Shown one piece after another: positions 1 to 8,098 of a DNA stretch of 39,977 nt (position 1 is the first letter of the stretch; each line of letters begins with the position of its first letter). This DNA is from Lachnospiraceae bacterium. GTDB lineage: Bacteria > Bacillota > Clostridia > Lachnospirales > Lachnospiraceae. The stretch spans positions 1 to 39,977 of the forward strand of contig JAJQFS010000041.1 of assembly GCA_021200995.1 (NCBI GenBank), written 5' to 3'. Both the position numbers and the translations under genes were made by a program. The notes under the pieces are model-generated. The model made no database searches. It saw only the letters and a program-made list of their open reading frames with translations, and had not been told where the DNA came from.

Positions 1-2
1 TA

Positions 3-200
3 CTCAGAAACAGTATAGCAGAATTTGATTTTGCCGTAAAGAAATATGTTGGGAGTTTGAGAGGCTTTATGGAATTTGCGGACAGCAGTATTTATGGCTT
101 TTTGGATGAATTTTGGAAGGCGCAACCGAAAGTTGCTGGTATGAGGGCCGTTTTTTGTGTACAATGGGCACAGGGTACATGGCAATCATACTGGTGTTGA
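3..200 (+). CDS. possible C-terminal end of an unidentified protein (partial)
   Basis: Frame 3 is open from the left window edge to a TGA at 198-200, giving about 65 residues rich in aromatic and charged residues (it includes GFMEFADSSIYGFLDEFW). The other two forward frames hit stops within the first 30 bases. The run without a stop is longer than expected by chance but not decisive, and I do not recognise a family. A GC-rich hairpin (205-230) follows directly, which fits a gene end. It could equally be non-coding; the bases left of the window would settle this. Confidence 0.3.
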   Translation, partial: LRNSIAEFDFAVKKYVGSLRGFMEFADSSIYGFLDEFWKAQPKVAGMRAVFCVQWAQGTWQSYWC

Positions 201-204
201 ATGG

Positions 205-230
205 CCTGACCGTCAGTAACGGTAGTCAGG
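205..230 (+). other. hairpin after the possible partial gene
   Basis: CCTGAC (205-210) pairs with GTCAGG (225-230) and CGT (211-213) with ACG (219-221), leaving a GTA bulge and a CAGTA loop. No T-run follows, so it is at best a weak terminator or an mRNA end-stabilising structure. The rest of 231-305 holds only the ribosome site of the next gene; I see no convincing promoter. Confidence 0.4.
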
Positions 231-305
231 TGTCGGTGATTATAACATGGCCGGAAATAGAAACAGCAGACCAAACGGCTGTATGAAATCAGAGGGGGAC
301 GGAGG

Positions 306-1349
306 GTGAAATTCGGCGATAATTTAAGAAGGATGCGGGAACTGAAAAAAATATCCCAGGAGCAGCTTGCGGAGCTTATGGGCGTTTCCAGGCAAAGTGT
401 CTCCAAGTGGGAGCGGGAGGAGAGCTTTCCGAGCATGGAACGATTGCTGAAGCTGTGCCAGATCTTTGACTGCGACCTGGCGGATCTGCTGACAAGAAGC
501 GGGAGCGAAGAATTACAGAATACTGACCATGCGGAGCAGGAAGAGGATAACCGCGTGGGAGAGGACGAGATGGCTTGCGATTCACAGAGTGGCTTTGGTT
601 TCACAGAATATGGGGCTGCTGACAGAGGTCTGGCCGGGGAGCAGGATTCCAGGGAAAATTTTGCCAGGGCTGAAAAGAAGCCCGAAAGCAAAGAGTTAAC
701 GAACAAAGCGGTACGAATCACGCACACCCGCGCATTCCGGGATGTGTGCACGGCGCTTCTGTTGCTTGCCGTTATTCTGCTGGTAGTTTGGATCGTTCGC
801 GGAACCCTTACAGGCAATGAAGAACTGACTTCCCTGTATCATTATAAAGCTGAATCCATCGCGAAAATTATCGATGCTGAAAGTGCGCATGCTTATTATG
901 AGGAGGTACAGAATCGTCTGTATGCGGGTCAAAATGACTGTGTCTGTAATGCGATTATGTATCTGGCGGAGGACGAAGGACAGGATTACCTGGACACTTC
1001 GACGCTTTCCTATGCGCTTTATTCGGAAACCTGGTCTCATGGAAATGCCATTCTGGTGACACTGTCCGTGGTGACAGTCTATGACGGAGAGACGGAAAAG
1101 CCGGGGCTTGCGTGGGTGGACATTACACCGCAGGTATTGACAAAATTTGAGGTAGATATAAGCGTGCTGAAAGGCGATGAGGCTGTAACGGACGATACTC
1201 TGGTCTATATCTGTGGATATACGGTCCGGATTCCTGAAAAGATGGTGAATTCTGAATTCGCGGAGCAATATGGATATCAGAAGGGGCAGGACGGGACTTA
1301 TGATAAGACGGAACATATTTTTCTGATCAGCGAGTCGGTCTTTCAATGA
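306..1349 (+). CDS. XRE-family transcription regulator with a membrane helix and extracytoplasmic domain
   Basis: The 347-residue protein starts at a GTG (306) right behind a purine-rich GGGGGACGGAG stretch. Residues 1-63 form an XRE/Cro-type helix-turn-helix; the recognition part is seen as SRQSVSKWEREESFPS. Residues 65-140 are an acidic, low-complexity linker. Residues 147-167 form one hydrophobic helix, and the last 180 residues have the composition of an exported domain. This gives a DNA-binding domain on the cytoplasmic side and an unknown sensor or anchor outside. Such HTH-linker-TM proteins are frequent in Lachnospiraceae, but their ligands are generally unknown. It is followed by thrH 114 bases on and probably does not share its transcript. 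The regulator call is firm; the sensor role is inference. Confidence 0.85.
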   Translation: MKFGDNLRRMRELKKISQEQLAELMGVSRQSVSKWEREESFPSMERLLKLCQIFDCDLADLLTRSGSEELQNTDHAEQEEDNRVGEDEMACDSQSGFGFTEYGAADRGLAGEQDSRENFARAEKKPESKELTNKAVRITHTRAFRDVCTALLLLAVILLVVWIVRGTLTGNEELTSLYHYKAESIAKIIDAESAHAYYEEVQNRLYAGQNDCVCNAIMYLAEDEGQDYLDTSTLSYALYSETWSHGNAILVTLSVVTVYDGETEKPGLAWVDITPQVLTKFEVDISVLKGDEAVTDDTLVYICGYTVRIPEKMVNSEFAEQYGYQKGQDGTYDKTEHIFLISESVFQ

Positions 1350-1380
1350 TTTCCATCCCCTGTTTTCTCAAAACGCTGTC

Positions 1381-1409
1381 TTGACAATGGAGTCACTTTG
1401 TAGTAAGCT
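1381..1409 (+). promoter_or_regulatory. weak candidate promoter before thrH
   Basis: A perfect TTGACA (1381-1386) lies 17 bases before TAAGCT (1404-1409), a poor -10. Just downstream TGTAACA occurs twice (about 1409-1436), a possible operator or alternative -10 region. The thrH start lies 55 bases further on behind GGGGAGGAG. Confidence 0.35.
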
Positions 1410-1463
1410 GTAACAGAATGTTTGTGAATTGTAACAATAAACAAGCGGGGAGGAGACAATATT

Positions 1464-2069
1464 ATGTACATCGTATGCCTGGACATGGAGGGAGTGCTGG
1501 TGTCGGAGATCTGGATCGCATTTTCTGAGGCAACCGGCATTCCGGAATTGAAGAGAACCACCAGGGATGAACCGGATTATGATAAACTGATGAAATTCAG
1601 ACTGGGTATTTTAAAGGAGCACGGCCTGGGCTTAAAGGAAGTGCAGGATGTGATAGCCACGATCGATCCGCTGCCGGGGGCAAAGGAGTTTCTGGATGAG
1701 CTCAGGAGCCTGACGCAGGTGGTGATTTTAAGTGACACCTTTGAGCAGTTCGCAGCCCCGCTGATGAAAAAGCTGGGATATCCTACGCTTTTCTGCAATA
1801 CGCTGGAGGTCGCGGAGAACGGGGAGATTACGGACTTTCATATGCGGGTGGCGAAGTCCAAGCTCAGCACGGTCAAGGCGCTGCAGTCCATCGGTTTTGA
1901 GACGATCGCGAGCGGCGACAGCTACAATGATCTGGATATGATTTATGCCAGCAAGGCGGGGTTTCTGTTTAAGAGTACGGAGAAAATTAAGGCGGACAAT
2001 CCGGGGCTTCAGGCGTTTGAGGACTTTGATGAGCTGCTGGGCGCTATCAAGGCGGAGCTTAAGAAGTAA
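1464..2069 (+). CDS. thrH: ThrH-type phosphoserine phosphatase / phosphoserine:homoserine phosphotransferase
   Basis: The 201-residue protein is a HAD-superfamily phosphatase of the ThrH type known from Pseudomonas, which dephosphorylates phosphoserine and can pass the phosphate to homoserine, linking serine and threonine synthesis. Visible motifs are motif I CLDMEGVL (nucleophile Asp7, with the ThrH-typical Glu9 in place of the usual Asp), motif II ILSDTFEQF, and motif IV GDSYNDLDM. The stretch EIWIAFSEATGI and the TTRDEPDYD segment match what I recall of Pseudomonas ThrH very closely, and the length is as expected (about 205). The ATG at 1464 sits behind a GGGGAGGAG site. No other threonine gene is next to it. 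Homology is firm; whether the phosphotransferase activity is present cannot be read from sequence. Confidence 0.92.
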   Translation: MYIVCLDMEGVLVSEIWIAFSEATGIPELKRTTRDEPDYDKLMKFRLGILKEHGLGLKEVQDVIATIDPLPGAKEFLDELRSLTQVVILSDTFEQFAAPLMKKLGYPTLFCNTLEVAENGEITDFHMRVAKSKLSTVKALQSIGFETIASGDSYNDLDMIYASKAGFLFKSTEKIKADNPGLQAFEDFDELLGAIKAELKK

Positions 2070-2126
2070 TTTTCTGTTTATGGGGAATACTGAGAAAGGA
2101 CTTTTTGTGATAAGAAGGTATTCCCT

Positions 2127-3482
2127 TTGAAGTGGCTCAGAAAAAACAGAGAAATTTATAAAGCCGCGGTCCGCTTGACTCTCCCCATCGGCCTGCAGTC
2201 GCTGATTGCGTTAAGCGTCAATCTGGTGGATACCGTCATGGTGGGGCGGCTGGGAGAGACTTCCCTGTCAGCGGTTTCTTTGGCGAATCAGTTTATTACT
2301 ACCTATCAGGCTTCCTGTCTGGGTATCGGTATGGGCGCGAGCGTCCTGATTTCCCGCTTTTACGGCAGGAAAGACATGGACAGTGTGAAAAAGACTGTGA
2401 CGGTCATGCTGCGTCTCGCGGTTCTGTTCGGGCTGGTCTTTACGGTGGCGACCGCGGCAGCGCCAGGCTTTCTCATGCGTCTTTATACATCAGAAGCAGC
2501 GATTATCCGGGAGGGCAGAGCTTATCTGCGCGTATCTGCTTTCTACTATATTATTCACGGTGTGACGCTGACCGCCACGCTCACGCTTCGCAGCGTGGGA
2601 AAATCCAGGATCCCCATGTTCTCATCGATCATTGCATTCCTGATCAATCTGGCTGGAAATTTTGCTTTTATTTACGGAAAATTCGGCCTTCCGTCCATGG
2701 GTGTGACAGGCGCGGCGCTGTCCACGCTGTTCGCCAGGGTGTTTGAGTTTGCTTTTGTGGCGGGCTATCTTTTCTTTCAGGATCAAACGGTCGGGTACCG
2801 GCTCCGGGATATTTTCGTGAGATGCTCTCCCATAACAGGAGAATATTTCAGGATTGGTCTGCCGGTCTTTGCGGGGGAAACGCTTCTTGCTGTGGGAAAT
2901 AATGTGCTGGCCATGGTGATGGGCCGCATCGGCGCTGCCTTTGTGTCTGCCAACGCGATTGCCACAGTGACACAGCAGCTTTCCACGGTTTTGCTGCAGG
3001 GCTTTTCACAGTCCGCCTGCATCCTGGTGGGGCAGGCGCTTGGAAGAGGCGAGGAGCAAAAGGCCGTGCGGACAGCGCGGGTTATGCTGAAGCTGGGACT
3101 TTATATCGGCGCTGCGGGCAGTGTGCTGATCCTGAGTTCCGCGAATTTTGTAATTTCGGTTTATCAGGTGACGGAGGAAACTGCCGTCATTGCAAGGCAG
3201 CTGCTTCAGGTGACTGCTCTGATCGTGATTTTTCAGAGTATGGACAGTGTGATGACAAAGGGCGTGCTGCGCGGCGGCGGGGATACGCGCTTTTTACTGC
3301 TGATTGACACACTTTTTCTGTGGGTTTTCAGTGTGCCGCTGGGGGCTATGGCAGGACTTGTCTGGAGACTCCCTGCTTTTCTGGTTTATTTTTTCCTGAA
3401 AATCGACCGGATTTTCAGCTGCGGTTTTAGCCTGTGGAGACTGAAGAGTAAAAAGTGGATCCACACCATTGGGCGGAAGTGA
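2127..3482 (+). CDS. MATE-family multidrug/metabolite efflux transporter
   Basis: A 451-residue integral membrane protein with about 12 hydrophobic segments. The N-terminal MATE signature is clear (LPIGLQSLIALSVNLVDTVMVGRLGE, residues about 17-42, discontinuous reading), as is its second-half counterpart around IGLPVFAGETLLAVGNNVLAMVMGR. Family members export cationic drugs or metabolites using Na+ or H+ gradients. The start is a TTG at 2127 with AGAAGG about 9 bases upstream. It lies 57 bases after thrH in the same direction and could be cotranscribed. The C-terminal tail (WRLKSKKWIHTIGRK) is basic and presumably cytoplasmic. The substrate cannot be inferred. Confidence 0.9.
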   Translation: MKWLRKNREIYKAAVRLTLPIGLQSLIALSVNLVDTVMVGRLGETSLSAVSLANQFITTYQASCLGIGMGASVLISRFYGRKDMDSVKKTVTVMLRLAVLFGLVFTVATAAAPGFLMRLYTSEAAIIREGRAYLRVSAFYYIIHGVTLTATLTLRSVGKSRIPMFSSIIAFLINLAGNFAFIYGKFGLPSMGVTGAALSTLFARVFEFAFVAGYLFFQDQTVGYRLRDIFVRCSPITGEYFRIGLPVFAGETLLAVGNNVLAMVMGRIGAAFVSANAIATVTQQLSTVLLQGFSQSACILVGQALGRGEEQKAVRTARVMLKLGLYIGAAGSVLILSSANFVISVYQVTEETAVIARQLLQVTALIVIFQSMDSVMTKGVLRGGGDTRFLLLIDTLFLWVFSVPLGAMAGLVWRLPAFLVYFFLKIDRIFSCGFSLWRLKSKKWIHTIGRK

Positions 3483-3619
3483 GCTATGGTATAGATGAGG
3501 ATTATCTGATACCTTCGTCCGATGAGTTTATCATTGAGACAAAAAACTCCTGCGGACCCGTGACATTGAAAAGGCAAGGACAGGATGAAATAAACGGCAA
3601 AGGGATTTTGTACAGGTAA
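3479..3619 (+). CDS. possible 46-residue ORF overlapping the MATE stop (doubtful)
   Basis: A GTG at 3479 overlaps the TGA of the MATE gene (GTGA arrangement) and opens a 46-residue frame ending at TAA 3617-3619; it includes YLIPSSDEFIIETKNSCGPV. The ribosome site (GGGCGGA) is weak. The overlap and the plausible amino acid mix argue for a translated small gene; the short length argues against. I do not recognise it, and it could be a remnant of a longer gene. The remaining bases up to 3668 hold only the ribosome site of the next gene. Confidence 0.25.
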   Translation: MSYGIDEDYLIPSSDEFIIETKNSCGPVTLKRQGQDEINGKGILYR

Positions 3620-3668
3620 ATGACATCGTACAGTAAACTGAAGCAGCAGAACAGAGAGGATAAGTATC

Positions 3669-4526
3669 ATGATTCAGGACATTGCGCCGCATCATTTTCA
3701 TAATGAATTTCATTTAAAAAAGCCAAAAGCGGAGGATGTTCTGCTTATTTTTAATGATCAGAAAGAGGTGCTGGTGAGGAAAGACGATGGGGAAGAAATC
3801 GAATTTCCGCAGTGTGAGGAGGCGTTGCTGTCTTTGACCGACGAAGTGGACAGCAGGGCAGAGTACGCATTTTCTTTAGATGACAGGGACTATTATCTGC
3901 TGTTGGACTTTTCCGGTGCTGTTATGCTTCCTGACTGCGAATACCTGTCCTTATCGCAGGTCCGCGCGGGCACCAGGGAGTCAAACCGGCCAGCCAGCCT
4001 GCTGATCATGACAGGCTGGCATCTGTATGTCTGGTATCGCTCCAATCAGTTCTGTGGCCGCTGCGGGCAAAGAACTGTCCGGGATACGAAGGAGAGGATG
4101 CTTTATTGCCCGCACTGCGGCAATATGATTTATCCCCACATCAATCCGGCGGTGATTGTGGCGGTGACGGACGGTGATCGGATTCTGTTATCCCGCTATG
4201 CGGGCAGGGTACATACAGGATATGCGCTGATCGCTGGCTTTGTGGAAATCGGCGAGACTCTGGAAGAGACGGTGGCCAGGGAGGTTATGGAAGAAGTTGG
4301 TCTCAGGGTCAGGAACATTCGCTATTACAAAAGTCAGCCATGGGGCGTGGATGGAAATGTGCTGCAGGGCTTTTTCTGTGATCTGGACGGGGAGGACCAT
4401 ATCCGGCTGGATGAACGGGAGCTGTCCATGGCGCAGTGGTATCACAGGGACGAAATCCCGGTGGAGGACGACGGCTACAGCCTGACCAGGGAGATGATCG
4501 GGGTATTTAAGCATAAAAAGGCGTGA
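3669..4526 (+). CDS. nudC: NudC-type NAD+ diphosphatase (Nudix hydrolase with zinc ribbon)
   Basis: The 285-residue protein has the three-part NudC plan: a variable N-terminal domain (1-110), a zinc ribbon with Cys129, Cys132, Cys147 and Cys150 (FCGRCG and YCPHCGN), and a C-terminal Nudix domain. The Nudix box runs from about 190 to 212 (GFVEIGETLEE followed by REVMEEVG) and is intact, including the metal-binding glutamates. The NudC-specific SQPW motif is at 222-225, although the usual FP after it is replaced by GVDG. Known NudC enzymes cleave NADH or NAD+ to NMN and AMP and can remove NAD caps from RNA. The ATG at 3669 follows GAGAGGA. It sits between two transporter genes, so context gives little further hint. 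Confidence 0.88.
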   Translation: MIQDIAPHHFHNEFHLKKPKAEDVLLIFNDQKEVLVRKDDGEEIEFPQCEEALLSLTDEVDSRAEYAFSLDDRDYYLLLDFSGAVMLPDCEYLSLSQVRAGTRESNRPASLLIMTGWHLYVWYRSNQFCGRCGQRTVRDTKERMLYCPHCGNMIYPHINPAVIVAVTDGDRILLSRYAGRVHTGYALIAGFVEIGETLEETVAREVMEEVGLRVRNIRYYKSQPWGVDGNVLQGFFCDLDGEDHIRLDERELSMAQWYHRDEIPVEDDGYSLTREMIGVFKHKKA

Positions 4527-4583
4527 ATGCGCAGGCGAGCATATGACAGAAGTCGCCTGAAAACAGACAGGAGGTATTTTTCA

Positions 4584-5969
4584 ATGAAGTTATCCACGAA
4601 GGAAAAGGCATCCTACGGCCTTGGCGCTGTGGGAAAGGACATGGTGTATATGCTTTCTGCCAGCTATGTCCTGTATTATTATCAGGATGTCTGCGGGGTG
4701 AACGCGATTGCCATGGGCATCATCATGATGGCTGCGCGTGTGTTTGACGCGTTCAATGATCCGATCATGGGTGTGATCGTGGCAAAGACCAAAACCAGAT
4801 TCGGCAGGTTTCGTCCCTGGCTACTGATTGGCACGTTGCTGAATGCGGTCATTTTGGTGCTGATGTTTTCCGCGCCGCCGGCGCTTGACGGCGCCGGACT
4901 GGTAGCATATGCCGCGGTTACTTACATTCTCTGGGGCATGACCTACACGATCATGGACATTCCGTACTGGTCCATGATTCCGGCGTTCACGGAGGGCGGC
5001 AGAGAGCGTGAAAATCTGACGACACTTGCCAGAAGCGCGGCCGGTGTGGGCTCCGCCCTGATCACTGTGGTCACCATGATGAGCGTCATGGCTCTCGGCA
5101 GTGGAGATGAGCGTGTCGGCTTTCAGCGGTTTGCACTGATTGTCGCCATCCTGTTTGTTTTGTTTATCTTATGTACCTGCCTGAATATCAAAGAAAAATC
5201 CACAGTGGATGTGGAATCCCCGTCTGTTGGACAGATGTTCCGCGCTTTGCTCCAAAACGATCAGGCGATGACGGTAGTGCTGACGATTGTTCTCATCAAC
5301 TGTGCGGTCTATATTACATCGAATCTGGTGATTTATTTTTTTAAATATGATTTCGGCGGAGATTCCTGGTACAGTTCCTACACGCTGTTTAACATGTTTG
5401 GCGGTGCGATGCAGATTCTCTCGATGATGCTGTTTTTCCCGCTGCTGCGCAGGTTTTTCAACACGATCCGCATTTTCTACATCAGCTTTTCCATGGCGGT
5501 GGTCGGTTATGTTGTTCTGCTCGTGCTGGCTTTCACGAGTATGTCAAATGTCTTTGTGCTGTTTATTCCGGGCTTTCTGATTTTCTCGGCGAGCGGGATG
5601 CTGACAGTGCTGACAACCATCTTTCTGGCAAATACGGTGGATTACGGCGAGGTCAAAAACAATCGCCGGGATGAGAGCGTGATTTTTTCCATGCAGACAT
5701 TTGTCGTCAAGCTTGCCTCCGGCATTGCCGCGCTGGTCGCCTCCATCTGCCTTTCTGTGTGCAATTTAAGCTCTGATACTGATGCCGAAGCTGTTGCCGA
5801 AGCAGCCGGGTCTTCTGTAGTTGGTCTTCGCATGACCATGACTGTTTTTCCGATCGTGATGCTTTTCATCGCGGTGTGGCTGTTCCATAAACGTTATCAG
5901 CTGACGGATGACAGGGTGGAAGCACTTGCGGAAGAGATCCACCTGAAACGGGGAACAGGGAAGGACTGA
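4584..5969 (+). CDS. GPH-family (MelB-like) sugar:cation symporter
   Basis: A 461-residue, 12-helix transporter of the glycoside-pentoside-hexuronide:cation symporter family within the MFS. Family marks are YGLGAVGKDMVYML at the N terminus, the FDAFNDPIMG segment in helix 2 and the RFGRFRPWLL loop between helices 2 and 3. Later, NTVDYGEVKNNRRDE matches the conserved helix 10-11 region. The frame is open from an ATG directly behind the nudC stop (4527), but the ATG at 4584 has a far better ribosome site (AGGAGG, 8 bases upstream) and gives the normal family N terminus MKLSTKEKASYG, so I chose it. Cotranscription with nudC is likely. Members import melibiose, glucuronides, xylosides and similar sugars with Na+ or H+; no glycosidase gene is adjacent to suggest which. 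Confidence 0.9.
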   Translation: MKLSTKEKASYGLGAVGKDMVYMLSASYVLYYYQDVCGVNAIAMGIIMMAARVFDAFNDPIMGVIVAKTKTRFGRFRPWLLIGTLLNAVILVLMFSAPPALDGAGLVAYAAVTYILWGMTYTIMDIPYWSMIPAFTEGGRERENLTTLARSAAGVGSALITVVTMMSVMALGSGDERVGFQRFALIVAILFVLFILCTCLNIKEKSTVDVESPSVGQMFRALLQNDQAMTVVLTIVLINCAVYITSNLVIYFFKYDFGGDSWYSSYTLFNMFGGAMQILSMMLFFPLLRRFFNTIRIFYISFSMAVVGYVVLLVLAFTSMSNVFVLFIPGFLIFSASGMLTVLTTIFLANTVDYGEVKNNRRDESVIFSMQTFVVKLASGIAALVASICLSVCNLSSDTDAEAVAEAAGSSVVGLRMTMTVFPIVMLFIAVWLFHKRYQLTDDRVEALAEEIHLKRGTGKD

Positions 5970-5996
5970 TGATCTCTGTGCCTTCTGGAGAGTACG

Positions 5997-7049
5997 ATGA
6001 AGAAAAATGATGTACATACCAATGATATAAAACCGGATGCAATCAAACCGGAAGAGAATTATACACAGTTTATGGAGGAGTGTATTCTCCCTTATATTCT
6101 GTCACGTCGGGAGGAATGTTATCTTTCACGGGAAGCAGGGCGGCAGATTTACTGCGCGTTTTATACTGCAGGAGAATGTCCTCCAAAGCAACATACAGAA
6201 GCAGATGAGCGTGAAAAAGACGTGTCTGGTATTATACTCATTTCGCACGGCTTTGGCGAGACGGCAGATAAATACTTTGAAATGATCTATTATTTTTTAA
6301 AGGCGGGATATCATGTATGTATTCCGGAGCACTGCGGTCACGGACGCTCATATCGTCTCACCAAAGAAGACCCCTGTCTGATCCATACGGACAGATGGCA
6401 GAGATATGTGGATGATCTCAGCTTTATCGCTAAATCCGCTAAGAGCCGTTGGCAGCAGTGCCCCAGGCTGCCTCTCTTTCTTTTTGCACATTCCATGGGC
6501 GGCGGAATCGGCGCGGCGCTGGCCGCGCAAAAGCCTCATCTGTTTGACAGGGTGCTTCTTACGTCTCCCATGATCCGTCCACTCACAGGCGATGTGCCCT
6601 GGCCAGTGACAAAACTGATTGTTTCTGTGATGTGCGCACTCGGCAGGGAGAAATGCTATGTCATCGGTCAGCACGCGTATGACGGCAAAGAGACTTTTCA
6701 GGAAAGCTGCGCTACATCATTCGCCAGATGGGCCTGGTATAAAAATAAAACCGATTCAGAGCCGCTTTATCAGACATGTGCCGCTTCCTATGGATGGCTT
6801 CGCGAAGCCGTCCGCTTAAACCGTTTCCTGATGCGAGAGGCCTGGAAACAGACAGAGGCCCCTGTTTTGCTGATTCAGGCGGAGCAGGATACCGCTGTTT
6901 CCAAAGAACAGCAGGATCTGTTTGCAGAAAAGCTGACTGCGTCTGCCGGGATTGTCTGTATTCCCGGCACAAAACATGAAATCTTTCGCTCGGACGATGA
7001 AACGGTTCGGCGTTATATGGACAGGGTGCTGAAATTCCTGTCGCCCTGA
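5997..7049 (+). CDS. alpha/beta hydrolase, monoacylglycerol lipase / lysophospholipase type
   Basis: A 350-residue serine hydrolase. Visible elements are the oxyanion-hole region ISHGFGETADKY (about 82-93), an EHCGHGRS loop (111-118) as in lysophospholipase L2-like enzymes, the nucleophile elbow AHSMGGG with Ser166, an Asp in AEQDTAVS and the catalytic His in GTKHEIF near the C terminus. The triad order Ser-Asp-His is intact. No signal peptide is visible, so it should act in the cytoplasm on an acyl-glycerol, lysophospholipid or other ester. The first 20 residues are hydrophilic and poorly conserved looking. The ATG at 5997 follows TGGAGAG, 27 bases after the symporter gene, so the two may share a transcript. 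Confidence 0.85.
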   Translation: MKKNDVHTNDIKPDAIKPEENYTQFMEECILPYILSRREECYLSREAGRQIYCAFYTAGECPPKQHTEADEREKDVSGIILISHGFGETADKYFEMIYYFLKAGYHVCIPEHCGHGRSYRLTKEDPCLIHTDRWQRYVDDLSFIAKSAKSRWQQCPRLPLFLFAHSMGGGIGAALAAQKPHLFDRVLLTSPMIRPLTGDVPWPVTKLIVSVMCALGREKCYVIGQHAYDGKETFQESCATSFARWAWYKNKTDSEPLYQTCAASYGWLREAVRLNRFLMREAWKQTEAPVLLIQAEQDTAVSKEQQDLFAEKLTASAGIVCIPGTKHEIFRSDDETVRRYMDRVLKFLSP

Positions 7050-7082
7050 CGGAGTGTAAAGCATGCCCTTTTGTCAACTCCA

Positions 7083-7155
7083 TTTATAATATTTCAGGTG
7101 CAGCGTCCTGAAAAAAATATAGTAATAATTCATAAATTTGTTGCTATATTTCAGG
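7083..7155 (+). repeat. repeated ATATTTCAGG motifs and inverted repeat upstream of the PRTase-like gene
   Basis: ATATTTCAGG occurs at 7089-7098 and again at 7146-7155. The first copy also forms an inverted repeat with CCTGAAA about 8 bases further on (TTTCAGG ... CCTGAAA, about 7092-7113). The 17-mer ATTTATAATATTTCAGG at 7082-7098 occurs a second time at 9698-9714, next to apt. The second copy here lies inside the spacer of the candidate promoter 7141-7169. This suggests an operator, but the binding protein is unknown. Confidence 0.4.
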
Positions 7156-7169
7156 AATTCATGTAAAAT
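7141..7169 (+). promoter_or_regulatory. candidate sigma-A promoter for the PRTase-like gene
   Basis: TTGCTA (7141-7146) and TAAAAT (7164-7169) are separated by 17 bases. The -10 differs from consensus at one position and the -35 at two. The spacer includes an ATATTTCAGG motif. The gene starts 80 bases downstream, leaving a short leader with a TCCGGC/GCCGGA hairpin at 7208-7226. Confidence 0.5.
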
Positions 7170-7207
7170 ATGCGCAAAGGGCAGATTGCTGCATAGACGA
7201 CAGTCGC

Positions 7208-7226
7208 TCCGGCATCTTAAGCCGGA
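7208..7226 (+). other. leader hairpin upstream of the PRTase-like gene
   Basis: TCCGGC (7208-7213) and GCCGGA (7221-7226) form a perfect 6-bp stem with a 7-base loop just before the GGAAGAAAGG ribosome site. It is too small to name as a known riboswitch. Confidence 0.4.
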
Positions 7227-7248
7227 AGAGGGAAGAAAGGGGTATCGA

Positions 7249-7899
7249 ATGCTGAAACAGAAAATGATGGAGTTCCACTCGAAAACCGGTAACCAGGTGG
7301 TGCTGCGCGCCATCCCGGGACATTTTGCCACCAGTCACTCTCACATTAATTATTACGTGGATATGACGCAGTTAAAGACTCGAGTCAGCGAGGCCGCGGA
7401 AGTGGCCAAAGCCTTTATCCGCATGCTTTCCCCGCATATTGTGGTGGATACAATCGTGTGCATGGACGGCAGCGAAGTGATCGGCGCTTACCTGGCGGAA
7501 GAGCTGAAAAAGGGCATGTATGCCAATATGAATGCGCATGACACAGTCTATGTGGTGACGCCGGAGATCAACTCCAACAATCAGCTTCTGTTCCGTGGCA
7601 ATCTGATCCCCGAGATTAAGGGCAAGAATATCCTCCTGCTGCTGGCTACTTCCACCACAGGTATGACGATTGACAGAAGCCTGGCATGCCTGGATTACTA
7701 TGGCGGCAAGGTGCAGGCAGTCTGTTCCGTATTCAGCATGGTGGATCACTGTGGCGGTTATGAGGTGAAGAGTATTTTCACCGGCAGTGATATTCCAGGT
7801 TATGTTGCCTATGAGGCTTACAATTGTCCGTTCTGCCAGCAGAAGCAGAAGCTGGACGCGATTGTGAACGGCTACGGGTATTCGGAGCTGAATTATTAA
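7249..7899 (+). CDS. phosphoribosyltransferase-like protein (orotate PRTase relative) with altered PRPP motif
   Basis: The 216-residue protein has the type I phosphoribosyltransferase layout: an N-terminal strand/hood segment, a VVDTIVCMDGSEVIGAYLAEEL core like that of orotate phosphoribosyltransferases, and a segment at 127-140 (NILLLLATSTTGMT) where the PRPP-binding motif should be. There the two neighbouring acidic residues of the usual VVDD or VDDV motif are replaced by Leu-Ala. The C terminus adds CPFC (Cys193, Cys196), a possible metal site. The reading frame is open from 7138, but the ATG at 7249 has an AGAAAGGGG site and starts the recognisable fold. I infer a PRTase fold; enzymatic activity is doubtful, so pyrE is not assigned. 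The upstream region has a likely promoter and repeated motifs. Confidence 0.7.
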   Translation: MLKQKMMEFHSKTGNQVVLRAIPGHFATSHSHINYYVDMTQLKTRVSEAAEVAKAFIRMLSPHIVVDTIVCMDGSEVIGAYLAEELKKGMYANMNAHDTVYVVTPEINSNNQLLFRGNLIPEIKGKNILLLLATSTTGMTIDRSLACLDYYGGKVQAVCSVFSMVDHCGGYEVKSIFTGSDIPGYVAYEAYNCPFCQQKQKLDAIVNGYGYSELNY

Positions 7900-7991
7900 T
7901 CGGCTAGGCCGAAGAACCGGCCTGCTGTAATATACGAGCCGAAGAATCGCTCCACTGTCGCATTTATATGAAATCAAATAAAATCATAGTG

Positions 7992-8040
7992 AAAAACCCC
8001 GGAAGGTGTAGCTGAATGCGCTGCCTGCCGGGGTGTTTTT
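7992..8040. terminator. bidirectional rho-independent terminator between convergent genes
   Basis: A long stem pairs AAAAACCCCGG (from 7992) with CCGGGGTGTTTTT (8028-8040), extended inward by AGGTGTAGC and GCGCTGCCT with G-U pairs. T-runs occur on both strands. It lies between the rightward PRTase-like gene and the leftward hydrolase gene, so it can end both transcripts. No gene is seen in 8041-8098. Confidence 0.88.
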
Positions 8041-8098
8041 GCTGTTGGACATATGAGATCTGCAGCTTCATCTGTGCTGCATTTTCCTGAAATCCTGC

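Noticed and set aside
92-817. 241-residue leftward open frame
   Set aside because: It lies antisense to the clear XRE regulator and its promoter region, has a Ser/Arg-rich composition typical of an antisense shadow and no recognisable domain.
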